Counted from the stretch's first letter, positions 51,410-60,320 are shown. The stretch: DNA of 60,413 nt from Streptomyces spiralis (GCF_014654675.1 NZ_BNBC01000049.1:8782-69194), one strand, 5' to 3'. Made by a program: numbers and translations. The notes: generated by a model from the letters alone, not told the origin.

Positions 51410-52293
51410 CCGAAGCTCACCTCCGCCGTGGCGTGCTGCGCCTCCCGGTGAGTGGCGATGGACAGTTGGGCGCCCCCGCCGGCCGGAGTGCCGCAAGCCG
51501 AGATGCGCTCGCCGGCGAACACTGGTCGCCTGAGCCGGTAGGAGAGGGACCGCACTTGCCTTCCTGACGCGTGGCGCCGAGGCAGTTCGAGCATGAGCAG
51601 GACAAGCAGGGGGCCGTGGACGACGAGGCCGGGGTAGCCCTCGTCGTTCCGGCAGTACGGGGCGTCGTAGTGAATGCGGTGCGCATTCGCGGTCAGGGCA
51701 CTGAAGCGGAACAGCAGCGCCGGGTCAGGCCGGAGGGGAAGCTGCCAGGGCGAGTCGGTCCGGGGAGGAGCCGACTCGTCGAGCTTGTCGGGGTGTTGAG
51801 CCGTGCTCCGTCCCGACCGGTAGACGATGTCCTGTTCTTCGACGAGGCGGGTTCGGCCGCCCTGCCGGAACTCACGACGCTCGGTGACGAAGAGCAGTTC
51901 CCCCGTGCGTCCGCGCTTGGAGGTCACCGCGCTCAGGCTACTGAGGCGTTGGGCGGGTTCGCCGAGGCGGAGCGGTTCCGTGACCTCGCAGCGGCCGCCA
52001 GCCCACATGCGCTGTCGATTGGGAATGGGCGGCAGGAAGTGCCCGTTCGCTGGGTGACCGTCGTGGCCGAGCTCGCTGTGTGCCGGCCAGTTCAAGAAGT
52101 GCAGCCAGTGCCAGAGCGGCGGAATCGGGTCCCCGGCCTCCGCAGCGCTGCCGGGCAGGTCGAAAACGGCCGACAGTGCTGCCACCGGGCCGGCATGCAG
52201 GGAATCTTCGTCCCTGACCGGTGCAGGAGCCCAGGAATCCAGGTACGAGTCGAGCGGGGCTGTCCCGGACGGGGCGCTGGGAGTGGGGGACAT
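51406..52293 (-). CDS. Double-hotdog MaoC-type hydratase, mesaconyl/itaconyl-CoA hydratase-like
   Basis: 295-residue acyl-CoA hydratase of the HTD2/mesaconyl-C4-CoA hydratase type. The N-terminal hotdog has GHFLPPIPNRQRMWAGGRCE, and the C-terminal one holds the catalytic block FSALTANAHRIHYDAPYCRN then EGYPGLVVHGPLLVLLMLEL (hydratase D-x4-H-like site as HRIHYD). Converts an unsaturated C5 acyl-CoA to citramalyl-CoA when paired with a CitE lyase, to which it is coupled by ATGA. Start ATG 52293 follows GAGGTCGACG. Confidence 0.82.
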   Translation of the reverse strand: MSPTPSAPSGTAPLDSYLDSWAPAPVRDEDSLHAGPVAALSAVFDLPGSAAEAGDPIPPLWHWLHFLNWPAHSELGHDGHPANGHFLPPIPNRQRMWAGGRCEVTEPLRLGEPAQRLSSLSAVTSKRGRTGELLFVTERREFRQGGRTRLVEEQDIVYRSGRSTAQHPDKLDESAPPRTDSPWQLPLRPDPALLFRFSALTANAHRIHYDAPYCRNDEGYPGLVVHGPLLVLLMLELPRRHASGRQVRSLSYRLRRPVFAGERISACGTPAGGGAQLSIATHREAQHATAEVSFG

Positions 52294-52385
52294 CGTCGAC
52301 CTCCAGGGGCGGGTGAGCACGGTTCGATTTCGTGGAAGCGGCCATGCGGGGATGCCGAAGTGGCGCGGACCGTCTGGCTTGCATC

Positions 52386-52427
52386 TATCATTAACCGTGA
52401 TAAGGCAGACTGAATAATAGAAATCTG
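52386..52427 (-). promoter_or_regulatory. Candidate LysR-site region upstream of the hydratase/lyase operon
   Basis: Two imperfectly spaced dyads in an AT-rich patch: TATCA (52386-52390)/TGATA (52398-52402) with 7-base spacer, and CAGA (52406-52409)/TCTG (52424-52427). Located 93-134 bases before the hydratase start and after the end of the LysR gene; typical of LysR activation and recognition sites. Confidence 0.45.
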
Positions 52428-52544
52428 TGATGCGGCTATGTCGTAGAGACATGGCCGGCAGCGCTCCGCCCCCGGTTACGCGGCGCATGGCGGCCCCGCC
52501 CTGATCGCCGCGCAGGGCCAGGACGGACAAGGTGAGGGGGAGCG

Positions 52545-53495
52545 TCAAGCACGTCCGGCGGGACCATCGGTGTCCTGGACGGCGGAGGGCCATCTTCCTT
52601 GAGTCACCGCCAAGTTGACCTGTCGGACCAATTCCTGCGCGACCACGTCCACCGCAGGCGGCGTGCGCCCGAACCTCGGTGCACCCAGGACGATTGAGCG
52701 CCACACGTCAGGTTCGCTCAACGGTGCGGCGCTGATCGTGCCCCGCGTGACTTCCTCGGCGGCGCCCAGGCCAGGCAGCACCGTCCAGCCCTGCCCTGCG
52801 AGGACAAGTTGCTTTTGCAGGCGCATGGAGTTCGTCTGCACGACGACCTCCAAGTCGACTCCCGCTCGTACCGCCGCCGCATCGATCAGACTGCGCAGTG
52901 CGTGCCCCGAGGCGGGCATCACCAGCGGATTCCTGGCCACTTCCGCGAAGGGCACGGGACGGTCGACGCGCAGGCCGGCGGAAGCCGGAGCGACGGCCCA
53001 CAGGCGCTCGCGCACCAGGGGGCGGGCGCTGAGCGAGGGAGTGCTGTCCAGGTTGTACAGCAGTGTCAGATCAAGATCCCCGTCGTCAAGCCATTGCTGT
53101 AGATGCCCTGAGTACGCGGTCATCAGCCGTAGCCGAACGCCGGGGTGGTGGCGCGCGATCGCCGACACGAGCGGCTCGGCAAGTAGATCGCTGGTGCTCT
53201 CCAGCAAGCCAATCGTGACGATGCCGGCCACCGCGCCCGGGGCCGGCCGTACCTCGGCGCGCGCTCGCTCCAGCTCGCCCAGTGCGCGCCGCGCGCGGTC
53301 CACCATGATCGTCCCGGCTCTGGTGGGCCGCATGCCCTGCGCGGTCCGCTCGAACAGTGCAACGCCGAGCTCCTGCTCCAGGGTGCGGATCTGCCGGGTA
53401 ACGGCGGGCTGCACCAGGTGCAGCAGCTCTGCAGCCCGCGTCACGCTGCCGACCTCGGCCACCGTGACGATCGCTTTGAGCTGCTTGACGTCCAT
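52545..53495 (-). CDS. LysR-family transcriptional regulator
   Basis: 316-residue LysR: MDVKQLKAIVTVAEVGSVTR with LHLVQPAVTRQIRTLEQELG recognition helix, then effector domain AGIVTIGLLESTSDLLAEPL. ATG 53495 gives the standard N-terminus. Same strand as hydratase/lyase, divergent from the CoA-transferase operon, so it sits between the two halves of the C5-acid pathway and probably activates both. Confidence 0.9.
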   Translation of the reverse strand: MDVKQLKAIVTVAEVGSVTRAAELLHLVQPAVTRQIRTLEQELGVALFERTAQGMRPTRAGTIMVDRARRALGELERARAEVRPAPGAVAGIVTIGLLESTSDLLAEPLVSAIARHHPGVRLRLMTAYSGHLQQWLDDGDLDLTLLYNLDSTPSLSARPLVRERLWAVAPASAGLRVDRPVPFAEVARNPLVMPASGHALRSLIDAAAVRAGVDLEVVVQTNSMRLQKQLVLAGQGWTVLPGLGAAEEVTRGTISAAPLSEPDVWRSIVLGAPRFGRTPPAVDVVAQELVRQVNLAVTQGRWPSAVQDTDGPAGRA

Positions 53496-53521
53496 GACTC
53501 CCGCCTTTCGGGCCGGTATCC

Positions 53522-53533
53522 CATGCGCGCATG
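53522..53533. promoter_or_regulatory. 12-bp palindrome in the lysR/CoA-transferase intergenic region
   Basis: CATGCGCGCATG, perfectly symmetric, 27 bases before the LysR start and 92 bases before the CoA-transferase start. Possible regulator site; may be chance. Confidence 0.3.
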
Positions 53534-53624
53534 AGGGTATCACCAAATGCTATTTCTCTTGATTGCTCATGAGACTTCATGATGGCAGCCCGGATGCAGG
53601 CATTGCACCTCCTTGGAGTCACTC

Positions 53625-54824
53625 ATGACCGAGCACCCCGAAGAACTGCCGCTACACGGCATCACCGTCGTCAGCGTCGAGCAGGCGGTGGCCGCTCCGT
53701 TCGCCACCCGCCAGCTGGCCGACCTCGGCGCCCGCGTCATCAAGGTGGAGCGGCCGGGCGGTGGCGACTTCGCTCGCCGCTACGACACCACGGTGCACGG
53801 TGAGTCCAGCTACTTCGTATGGCTCAACCGATCCAAGGAGTCCGTGACGCTGGACCTCAAATCGGACTCGGGCCGGGTGATCTTGGAGCAGCTGCTCGCG
53901 AAGGCAGACGTGTTCGTGCAGAACCTCGCTCCGGGCGCAGCCGCGCGGATGGGCCTGGGCGCGAAGGACCTGGCCGAGCGCTTCCCCTCACTTGTCCCGT
54001 GCTCGGTCTCCGGTTACGGAACCAGCGGCCCGTGGGCCAACCGCAAGGCCTACGACCTGCTGGTGCAATGCCAGACGGGTCTGGTCTCGCTCACCGGCAA
54101 CGAACACGGCTCTGCGAGGGTCGGGATATCGATCGCCGACATCGCCGCAGGTATGTACGCCTACTCGGGGATCCTCACCGCCTTGTTCAAGCGAGCGACC
54201 ACAGGGGTCGCGCGAGCGGTCGAGGTGTCGTTGTTCGAAGCGCTGGCCGAGTGGGTCAGCCAACCCGCCTATTACACCCGCTACGGCGGCACCCAGCCTC
54301 CCCGCATCGGCACGCAGCACGCCACCATCGCCCCGTACGGCGCCTACACGGCCGCCGACGGCAAGGACGTGCTGCTCACCGTCCAGAACGAGCGCGAGTG
54401 GGCCGCACTGTGCGAGCGGTTCCTACGGCGCTCCGAGCTTGTCGGAGACAAGCGCTTCGCCACCACCTCCGACCGGGTGGCGCACCGAGCGGAGCTGAAC
54501 GCGATCCTGGCCGCCCGCTTCACCGAGCTCAGCAGCAAGGAAGCCATGAAGCTGCTGGACCAGGCAGGCCTCGCCAATGCCGGCGTCAACGACATCGAGG
54601 ACTTCCTGGCCCACCCGGTGCTGGAGGCACGCGGTCGTTGGCGGGACGTACGGATCCCGGGGGGAGCGATAGTGCCCGCCCTTGTGCCCCCGGCCGATCT
54701 TGGCGGCGTCTCCCCGCGCATGGGCGCGGTGCCCGCAGCGGGCGAACACACAGACAGCATCCTGGGCGGGCTGGGATACAGCTCGGCAGCGATAGACCGG
54801 CTGCGTGCCGAGCACGTCATCTGA
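53625..54824 (+). CDS. Family III CoA-transferase (CaiB/BaiF), itaconate CoA-transferase candidate
   Basis: 399-residue family III CoA-transferase: GITVVSVEQAVAAPFATRQL, ADLGARVIKVERPGGGDFAR, WLNRSKESVTLDLKS, and the catalytic Asp in RKAYDLLVQCQTGLVSLTGN. ATG 53625 is preceded by TTGGAG. In itaconate degradation the transferase moves CoA from succinyl-CoA to the C5 acid. Followed by the acyl-CoA dehydrogenase 48 bases later. Confidence 0.85.
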   Translation: MTEHPEELPLHGITVVSVEQAVAAPFATRQLADLGARVIKVERPGGGDFARRYDTTVHGESSYFVWLNRSKESVTLDLKSDSGRVILEQLLAKADVFVQNLAPGAAARMGLGAKDLAERFPSLVPCSVSGYGTSGPWANRKAYDLLVQCQTGLVSLTGNEHGSARVGISIADIAAGMYAYSGILTALFKRATTGVARAVEVSLFEALAEWVSQPAYYTRYGGTQPPRIGTQHATIAPYGAYTAADGKDVLLTVQNEREWAALCERFLRRSELVGDKRFATTSDRVAHRAELNAILAARFTELSSKEAMKLLDQAGLANAGVNDIEDFLAHPVLEARGRWRDVRIPGGAIVPALVPPADLGGVSPRMGAVPAAGEHTDSILGGLGYSSAAIDRLRAEHVI

Positions 54825-54871
54825 ACCACCGGCCGACCTCAACCCCATGGCTCTGGAAGGAGCGTCACAGC

Positions 54872-56038
54872 ATGAGCATTCTGGACATCCTGTCCGACGA
54901 CGAACAATTCATGGTCAGGACGGTGAAGGAGTTCGTCGACAAGGAGGTGAAGCCCGTCGTCCAGGAGCTTGAGCACGCCAACACCTACCCCGAGGCCCTC
55001 ATCGAGCAGATGAAGCGCCTTGGTATCTACGGTCTCGCGGTACCCGAGGAGTATGGAGGCACCCCGGTCTCCACACCCTGCTACGTCCTCATCACTGAGG
55101 AGTTGGCCCGCGGCTGGATGAGCCTGGCCGGCGCGATGGGCGGACACACCGTGGTTGCCAAGCTTCTGCTGCACTTTGGCACCGAGGAGCAGAGGCGCCG
55201 CTGGCTTCCGAGGATGGCCACCGGTGAGATCCGGGCGACCATGGCGCTGACCGAGCCGAGCGGCGGCTCAGATCTGCAGGCCATGCACACGGTCGCCCGC
55301 AAGGACACCGACGGATACGTCGTCAACGGGGCGAAGACCTGGATCACCAACGCCCGTCGCTCACAGCTGATTGCCCTGCTGTGCAAGACCGACCCCGCGG
55401 CGAGCCCGGCACACCAGGGCATCTCCATCCTGCTCGTCGAACATGGTCCAGGCCTGACCGTCTCGCGGGACCTGCCCAAGCTCGGCTACAAGGGCGTGGA
55501 GAGCTGCGAGCTGTCCTTCGACGACTTCCGTGCGCCTGCGGAAGCCCTGCTCGGCGGAGTCGAGGGCAAGGGTTTTGCGCAGATGATGAAGGGGCTGGAG
55601 ATCGGCCGTCTTCAGGTCGCCGCCCGCGCCCTCGGTGTGGGGCGCGCGGCGCTGGAGGACGCCCTCGCCTATGCCCAGGAACGCGAATCGTTCGGCAAGC
55701 CGATCTGGAAGCATCAGGCGATCGGCAATTACCTCGCAGACATGGCCACGTCACTGACGGCGGCTCGCCAGCTCACCCTGTTCGCGGCACGGGAGGCCGA
55801 GGCCGGCCGGCGCGTCGACATGGAGGCTGGCATGGCGAAGTTGTTCGCCTCCGAGACCGCCATGCAGATCGCCCTCAACGCCGTCCGTGTCCACGGTGGT
55901 TACGGCTACTCCACCGAATTCGACGTCGAACGCTACTTCCGCGACGCACCCTTGATGATCGTCGGCGAGGGTACCAACGAGATCCAGCGGAACGTCATTG
56001 CCGGGCAGCTCGTCAAGCGGGGAGGCCTGGACGCATGA
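54872..56038 (+). CDS. Acyl-CoA dehydrogenase
   Basis: 388-residue FAD acyl-CoA dehydrogenase. AMALTEPSGGSDLQAMHTVA is signature 1, WITNARRSQLIALLCKTD follows, and signature 2 is ALNAVRVHGGYGYSTEFDVERYFRD with IVGEGTNEIQRNV at the catalytic-base position (Glu in the GEGTNEIQ stretch). GGAAGGAGCG precedes ATG 54872. Coupled to etfB by ATGA, so its electrons would go to the adjacent flavoprotein. An acyl-CoA dehydrogenase of unknown role also accompanies known itaconate clusters; methylsuccinyl- or glutaryl-type CoA substrates are possible. Confidence 0.9.
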   Translation: MSILDILSDDEQFMVRTVKEFVDKEVKPVVQELEHANTYPEALIEQMKRLGIYGLAVPEEYGGTPVSTPCYVLITEELARGWMSLAGAMGGHTVVAKLLLHFGTEEQRRRWLPRMATGEIRATMALTEPSGGSDLQAMHTVARKDTDGYVVNGAKTWITNARRSQLIALLCKTDPAASPAHQGISILLVEHGPGLTVSRDLPKLGYKGVESCELSFDDFRAPAEALLGGVEGKGFAQMMKGLEIGRLQVAARALGVGRAALEDALAYAQERESFGKPIWKHQAIGNYLADMATSLTAARQLTLFAAREAEAGRRVDMEAGMAKLFASETAMQIALNAVRVHGGYGYSTEFDVERYFRDAPLMIVGEGTNEIQRNVIAGQLVKRGGLDA

Positions 56039-56810
56039 GGATCGTTGTCACTGCGAAGTACGTGCCCGACGCCACTGGCGACCGGCACTTCTCCGATGAC
56101 TGGACCGTCGACCGGGACAACGTGGACGGTCTGCTCTCCGAGCTCGACGAGTACGCTGTCGAACAGGCGCTGCAGATCTTCGAGAACTCTGAGGACGACG
56201 TCGAGAACACCGTCCTGACAGTGGGCCCCGAGGACTCCAAGGACGCCCTGCGTAAGGCGCTGTCCATGGGCGCCGACAGGGCGATCCACGTCGAGGACGA
56301 CGACCTGCACGGCACCGACGCCCTGGGCACCTCGCTGGTGCTGGCCAAGGCGGTCGAGAAGGCCGGTTACGACCTGGTGATCTGCGGCATGGCCTCCACC
56401 GACGGCACCATGGGCGTCGTACCGGCCCTGCTCGCCGAGCGCCTGGGTGTCCCGCAGGTCACCCTGCTGTCCGATGTCTTGGTCGAGGACGGCATGGTCG
56501 TTGGCCGCCGGGATGGCGACGCCGCCTCGGAGCGACTGGAGGCCGCCCTGCCGGCCGTCGTGTCGGTCACCGACCAGTCGGGCGAGGCGCGCTACCCGTC
56601 TTTCAAGGGCATCATGGCCGCCAAGAAGAGGCCGGTGGAATCCTGGGACTTGTCGGACCTGGAGATCGAGGCCGAGGAAGTCGGGCAGTTCGGCTATACC
56701 GAGGACCTCGACTACGAGCTGCGCGACATCCGCAGCGACATCTCTGGGTGCGACGACAAGATCGCCAAGGTTGAAGAAGAGCTGGGCGACCGATCGGCCG
56801 CCAGGGGGGC
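56035..56810 (+). pseudogene. Electron transfer flavoprotein beta subunit, C-terminus replaced
   Basis: EtfB-type sequence from ATG 56035: MRIVVTAKYVPDATGDRHFS, VLTVGPEDSKDALRKALSMG, CGMASTDGTMGVVPALLAE, and YPSFKGIMAAKKRPVESWDL. From about residue 220 (base 56690) it stops resembling EtfB: the expected GLGAAWT segment is replaced by FGYTEDLDYELRDIRSDISG and a coiled-coil-like KIAKVEEELG, up to about 56810. There a truncated aconitase gene begins on the other strand. The usual partner etfA is absent. The core fold is largely intact but partner binding would be affected. Confidence 0.75.
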
Positions 56811-57541
56811 CAGTCGTCCGCACGTCCGACGCTGGACAGAAATGCGCGTGTACGGTCGTCGGAAGGGAATACCGTCGTCGTCGCGCCCATCTCAACGCCC
56901 ATGTTGGCGATGACGTGCCGGTCCATGGCTGAGAGACTCGATACCACCGGTCCGTAGTACTCCAGGATCCGCCCGGAAGCGCCCGTAACCCCGTGACGTC
57001 GGAGCATTTCCAGACCGACATCCTTGGCACTGACCCACTCGGGCAGGCTGCCGGACAGCTTTACCCCCCAGACCTCGGGCATACGGTGATAGAAAGTTTC
57101 ACCCACCATGGCCAGGGCGACATCGAGGCCGCCCATGCCCACGGCGAACATGCCGAGGCTGCCGGCAGCGGCCGTGTGACTGTCGCCGCCGATTAGCACA
57201 TCGCCGGGCTTGCCGAAGTGCTGCATGTGAGTGGGATGGCTGATCCCGGTTCCGGGTGGGCTGTACCACACACTGTATCGGCGGCAGGCCGAGCGCAGAA
57301 ACAGGTGCTCTTCCTGGTTGAGGTTGTCGGCCTCGAGGAGGTTGTGGTCAACGTATTGCACCGCGACGTCAATTGTCACACGATCGGCGCCCATCGCCTC
57401 GAGTTCCAGCATCACCAACGTACCCAGGGCGTCCTGCAGCAGGGCCTGATGGGCGCGCAGTCCGATTTCACGACCCGGCTGCATCGTTCCGCTGACCAGG
57501 TTTTTGGTGATGAGTTTGCACGAGAGGCTTTGCGGCGGCAC
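56811..57541 (-). pseudogene. Aconitase-family hydratase, 3'-truncated
   Basis: N-terminal 240 residues of an aconitase resembling the group annotated as putative Aquifex-type aconitate hydratase (about 650 residues). LITKNLVSGTMQPGREIGLR, AVQYVDHNLLEADNLNQEEH, GTGISHPTHMQHFGKPGDVL, IGGDSHTAAAGSLGMFAVGM, GATTTVFPSDDRTRAFL. The similarity ends at GRADDW near 56812, before the Fe-S cysteines and the swivel domain. GTG 57541 was chosen because GAAAGG lies upstream and the preceding gene stops at 57607. Third gene of the minus-strand operon; hydration would not be possible with this fragment. Confidence 0.8.
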
Positions 57542-57606
57542 GATGGCATGCCTTTCAGGACGCAGAGGTGGTGGACAGCCGAGGTGGGCGGTGCATCGCC
57601 CGGTGG

Positions 57607-58860
57607 TCAATCACGGTGGTAGACCTCGTTGTGCACCGCTGTGCGCGGACCGGGGTGTTCGATCTGCAAGGGGGGCAGGTCGCCGGCTTCGTCTCTCCAA
57701 GGCAGGCGGTCTGCGGCCGTGTAGACGTGGCCGTCCATGAGTCGGCGCGCGGTGCGGACGAGCGCGGCGCGCGTGACGGTGAAGCCGCTGTCACCGTGCT
57801 TGTCGATCGCCGCCTCGACCTCCACCGTCCCGGATGGGTGGCCGATACGGATCCGGCCTCCCGATCCGGACACCCCGGCCGCCTTGTTGACCACAGTGCC
57901 GGGCAGGAACGCGGCGACGGCCGTGCAGGTGCTGCCGGACACCATGTACGCCTTGTGGACGACACCGTCGAGGGTCGAGAAGGCCAAGAAGTCGCATTCG
58001 CGAGCCCGATGCTTGTGGCCGGAGCCGTATTCGGTCCAGTCTCTCGGCTCAGCGACCAGGGCGAGGAATGGCGACAGCGCGCACTTGTATGTCGTGTCAT
58101 CGAGGTCCGCTGCCAGGCCCACCTTGATACCGGCGATCTTTCGCAAATTTTCCAGCTTCCCCATCATCTCCCCGTCGTCCGAGAGCTCGTCGGGGTTCTC
58201 CGTCCCGGACAGACCGAAGTCTTCAGCCCTTGCGAAGACAATGAGATTGGCCAAGTCGATGATGGACACTTCGACAGTCCCCACGCCTGCGACATCGATC
58301 CGGTCGCACGTGTTGCCTGTCGGCAGCAGCCCGAGGCCGTGTGTGCCCACCGTCTCATGGAAGTCGACCTCGATGGGCGATCCGGTCCCGGGTACTCCGG
58401 AGATGGCCTGACTACCGAGGATTTCGGGCTGCCCGTCTGCAGTGCGTACGGTGATGTGAAGCATCTGGTCGAAATTCGTGGCGTGCACAGCGACGGTGAC
58501 CGCGTCGCCCGGTGCCTCTACGTATCCCTGCTCGATCGCGTAGGGCCCCACCGCGGAGGAGATGTTCCCGCAGTTCATATCTTTGCTGACCACGGCACGG
58601 TCGACGAAGACCTGGTAGAAGGTGTAATCGACGTCCGCCCCGGGTCGGGTCGGTGGACCGACGACTGCGAACTTGCTGGTGAGGGGGTCGGCGCCACCGA
58701 CGCCGTCAATCTGCCGCGCGTCTGGTGAACCATAGGCCGCCAGGATCCATGCAGCGAGCCCTCGTTCATCGTTTGCGGGCACGTCGCGCCGGTCGATTAC
58801 CACCGCCTTGCTCGTACCACCGCGGTAAAAGGCCATCGGAGTGGCAAGCTGTTGCGCCAT
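57607..58860 (-). CDS. PrpF-family isomerase (methylaconitate/methylitaconate isomerase type)
   Basis: 417-residue PrpF protein: MAFYRGGTSKAVVIDRRDVP, VGGADPLTSKFAVVGPP, DMNCGNISSAVGPYAIEQGY, HKAYMVSGSTCTAVAAFLPG and GHPSGTVEVEAAIDK. Members shift a double bond in 2-methylaconitate, methylitaconate or oxalomesaconate. It lies 4 bases downstream of the lyase gene and 65 bases upstream of the truncated aconitase. Isomerase-hydratase-lyase order fits dimethylmaleate/dimethylmalate metabolism or the AcnD-PrpF form of the methylcitrate cycle. Confidence 0.88.
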   Translation of the reverse strand: MAQQLATPMAFYRGGTSKAVVIDRRDVPANDERGLAAWILAAYGSPDARQIDGVGGADPLTSKFAVVGPPTRPGADVDYTFYQVFVDRAVVSKDMNCGNISSAVGPYAIEQGYVEAPGDAVTVAVHATNFDQMLHITVRTADGQPEILGSQAISGVPGTGSPIEVDFHETVGTHGLGLLPTGNTCDRIDVAGVGTVEVSIIDLANLIVFARAEDFGLSGTENPDELSDDGEMMGKLENLRKIAGIKVGLAADLDDTTYKCALSPFLALVAEPRDWTEYGSGHKHRARECDFLAFSTLDGVVHKAYMVSGSTCTAVAAFLPGTVVNKAAGVSGSGGRIRIGHPSGTVEVEAAIDKHGDSGFTVTRAALVRTARRLMDGHVYTAADRLPWRDEAGDLPPLQIEHPGPRTAVHNEVYHRD

Positions 58861-58864
58861 GGTG

Positions 58865-59779
58865 TCAGTGCCCTTGGGATCCGGAAGTGTCGGGGTCGGC
58901 GAACTCCTGTGAAAGCTGCTCGATCTCGGAGATACCTACTGCCTTGGTGAAGTCGTCGAAGGACGGCAGAGTTCTCATGCACTGCAGCGGGGTACCGTGC
59001 TTGCGGACACTGGCGTAGTGGTCGCGCATTGCGCCCGTGACGGCCAGCACCGATCCGATCGGATAGAGCACGACCCCGAAGCCGTACTCTCTGATCCTCT
59101 CGATGTCGATCATCGGCGTAAGACCACCCTCGAGCCAGTTCAGCAATACAGTGTTCCCACTAAGGCGTTTGGAGATCGTTTCGAGCTCCGCCTCCGACGT
59201 CGGCGCCTCTACCCACAGAACATCCGCGCCTGCATCGCGATATCGCAAAGCGCGATCGCACGCGGCCTCCACGCCGTACTTCACGAGTGCGTCTGTCCGA
59301 GCAATGATCACGAAATCGGGATCGCTGCGTGCCGTGACTGCCGCCTTGATCTTACCGACGTGCTCACCAGTAACGATGACTTCCTTGCCCGCCAAGTGCC
59401 CGCAGCGCTTGGGTGCCGTCTGGTCTTCGAGATGAATGGCTGACACGCCTGCCTGTTCATAGTCGTGCACCGTGCGCACCACGTTGATCGCATTACCGTA
59501 ACGGGTGTCTGCGTCAGCAACGACAGGGATGTCGACCGCCCCGGCCAGACGCCTGGCATGGCCGATCATCTCAGTCCCAGTCAGCAAACCCATATCGGGA
59601 CGGCCGAGAAGCGCACCGGTAGACGCATAGCCACCCATGTACACCGCGTCGAACCCAGCCTGCTCCACCAACCGTGCCGTAAGACCGTCATGGGCCCCAG
59701 GAACCAGGAGAGGCGGGTTCTTCAACAGGTCGCGGAGTTTCGCGTTACGCGAGACAGGGCGATGAAGAAAATTATCCAT
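58865..59779 (-). CDS. PEP mutase/isocitrate lyase-family lyase, dimethylmalate or methylisocitrate lyase-like
   Basis: 304 residues from ATG 59779. The Mg site IPVVADADTRYGNAINVVRT and the catalytic KRCGH in IHLEDQTAPKRCGHLAGKEV are diagnostic of lyases in this superfamily. GYASTGALLGRPDMGLLTGT is closer by eye to 2,3-dimethylmalate lyases than to PrpB. First gene of the minus-strand operon; its promoter region carries two near-identical repeats. The product would be pyruvate plus propionate or succinate, depending on substrate. Confidence 0.85.
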   Translation of the reverse strand: MDNFLHRPVSRNAKLRDLLKNPPLLVPGAHDGLTARLVEQAGFDAVYMGGYASTGALLGRPDMGLLTGTEMIGHARRLAGAVDIPVVADADTRYGNAINVVRTVHDYEQAGVSAIHLEDQTAPKRCGHLAGKEVIVTGEHVGKIKAAVTARSDPDFVIIARTDALVKYGVEAACDRALRYRDAGADVLWVEAPTSEAELETISKRLSGNTVLLNWLEGGLTPMIDIERIREYGFGVVLYPIGSVLAVTGAMRDHYASVRKHGTPLQCMRTLPSFDDFTKAVGISEIEQLSQEFADPDTSGSQGH

Positions 59780-59782
59780 TGT

Positions 59783-59824
59783 GGACTCGCCAAATATTCG
59801 AGTGCGGACTCGCGAATATTCGAG
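59783..59824. promoter_or_regulatory. Two tandem palindromic repeats upstream of the lyase gene
   Basis: GGACTCGCCAAATATTCGAG (59783-59802) and GGACTCGCGAATATTCGAG (59806-59824), 23 bases start to start. Each has a near-palindromic core; the second contains perfect CGAATATTCG. They lie 4 bases before the lyase start codon, so a bound regulator would block the operon. Confidence 0.7.
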
Positions 59825-60040
59825 CTGGGGGCCGACCCCCGTCAGCCGCACACCTTGGCATTTCTCCCGGGTCTAAGTTCCTTCTGCAAAGACCGAGGCG
59901 TTCACCCCATCTTGGAAGGGTGGGTTTCGCATCGCGGGCGTGCCGGTTGCCGGAACGCCCCTCCATCGAGTGTAGCCAGCCGTCGCTGATCCTGTCCCAC
60001 AGCGAAGGGCGCGTGACGCGCGCGGCGCAGCACTGCCTGG
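59825..60040. other. Stretch without a recognisable gene
   Basis: About 215 bases between the operator repeats and the IS256 remnant. No regulator gene for the minus-strand operon is visible; it may lie outside or have been lost. Confidence 0.4.
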
Positions 60041-60320
60041 GCCGAGGTCTACGGCGCCAGCGTGTCGATATCGACCATTTCGATCAGCACCGACAAGGTC
60101 ATCGACGGGCTGGCCCAATGCCAGAACCGGCCGCTCGACCCCCGGTGATCTCCATCGAGTGCGTTCACGCGAAGGCCCCGACGGCCAGGTCGTTGATCCT
60201 CCCTTCTCCCTCGCCCTGGCCGTTACTGTGGACGGACCCGCGACGTCCTGGGCCTGTGAGCCGGCGGCGGCGAGGGCGCCAAGTAGTCGCTTCAGGTCCT
60301 CACCGAGATCACGAATCGCG
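60041..60320 (+). mobile_element. Degraded IS256-family transposase remnant
   Basis: AEVYGASVSISTISISTDKV then IDGLAQCQNRPLDP matches the conserved IS256 segment before the catalytic FIDA motif. After stops and frameshifts, LAVTVDGPATS and a frame-shifted LQVLTEI echo the following conserved blocks. Heavily mutated. The last 90 bases (frame VGRVEAEIEPDVRGWLAGFY) may begin another truncated gene. Confidence 0.65.

Noticed and set aside
53522..53533. CATGCGCGCATG as a firm LysR operator
   Set aside because: Only 12 bp, alternating GC-rich and without the T-N11-A pattern; kept as a low-confidence site only.
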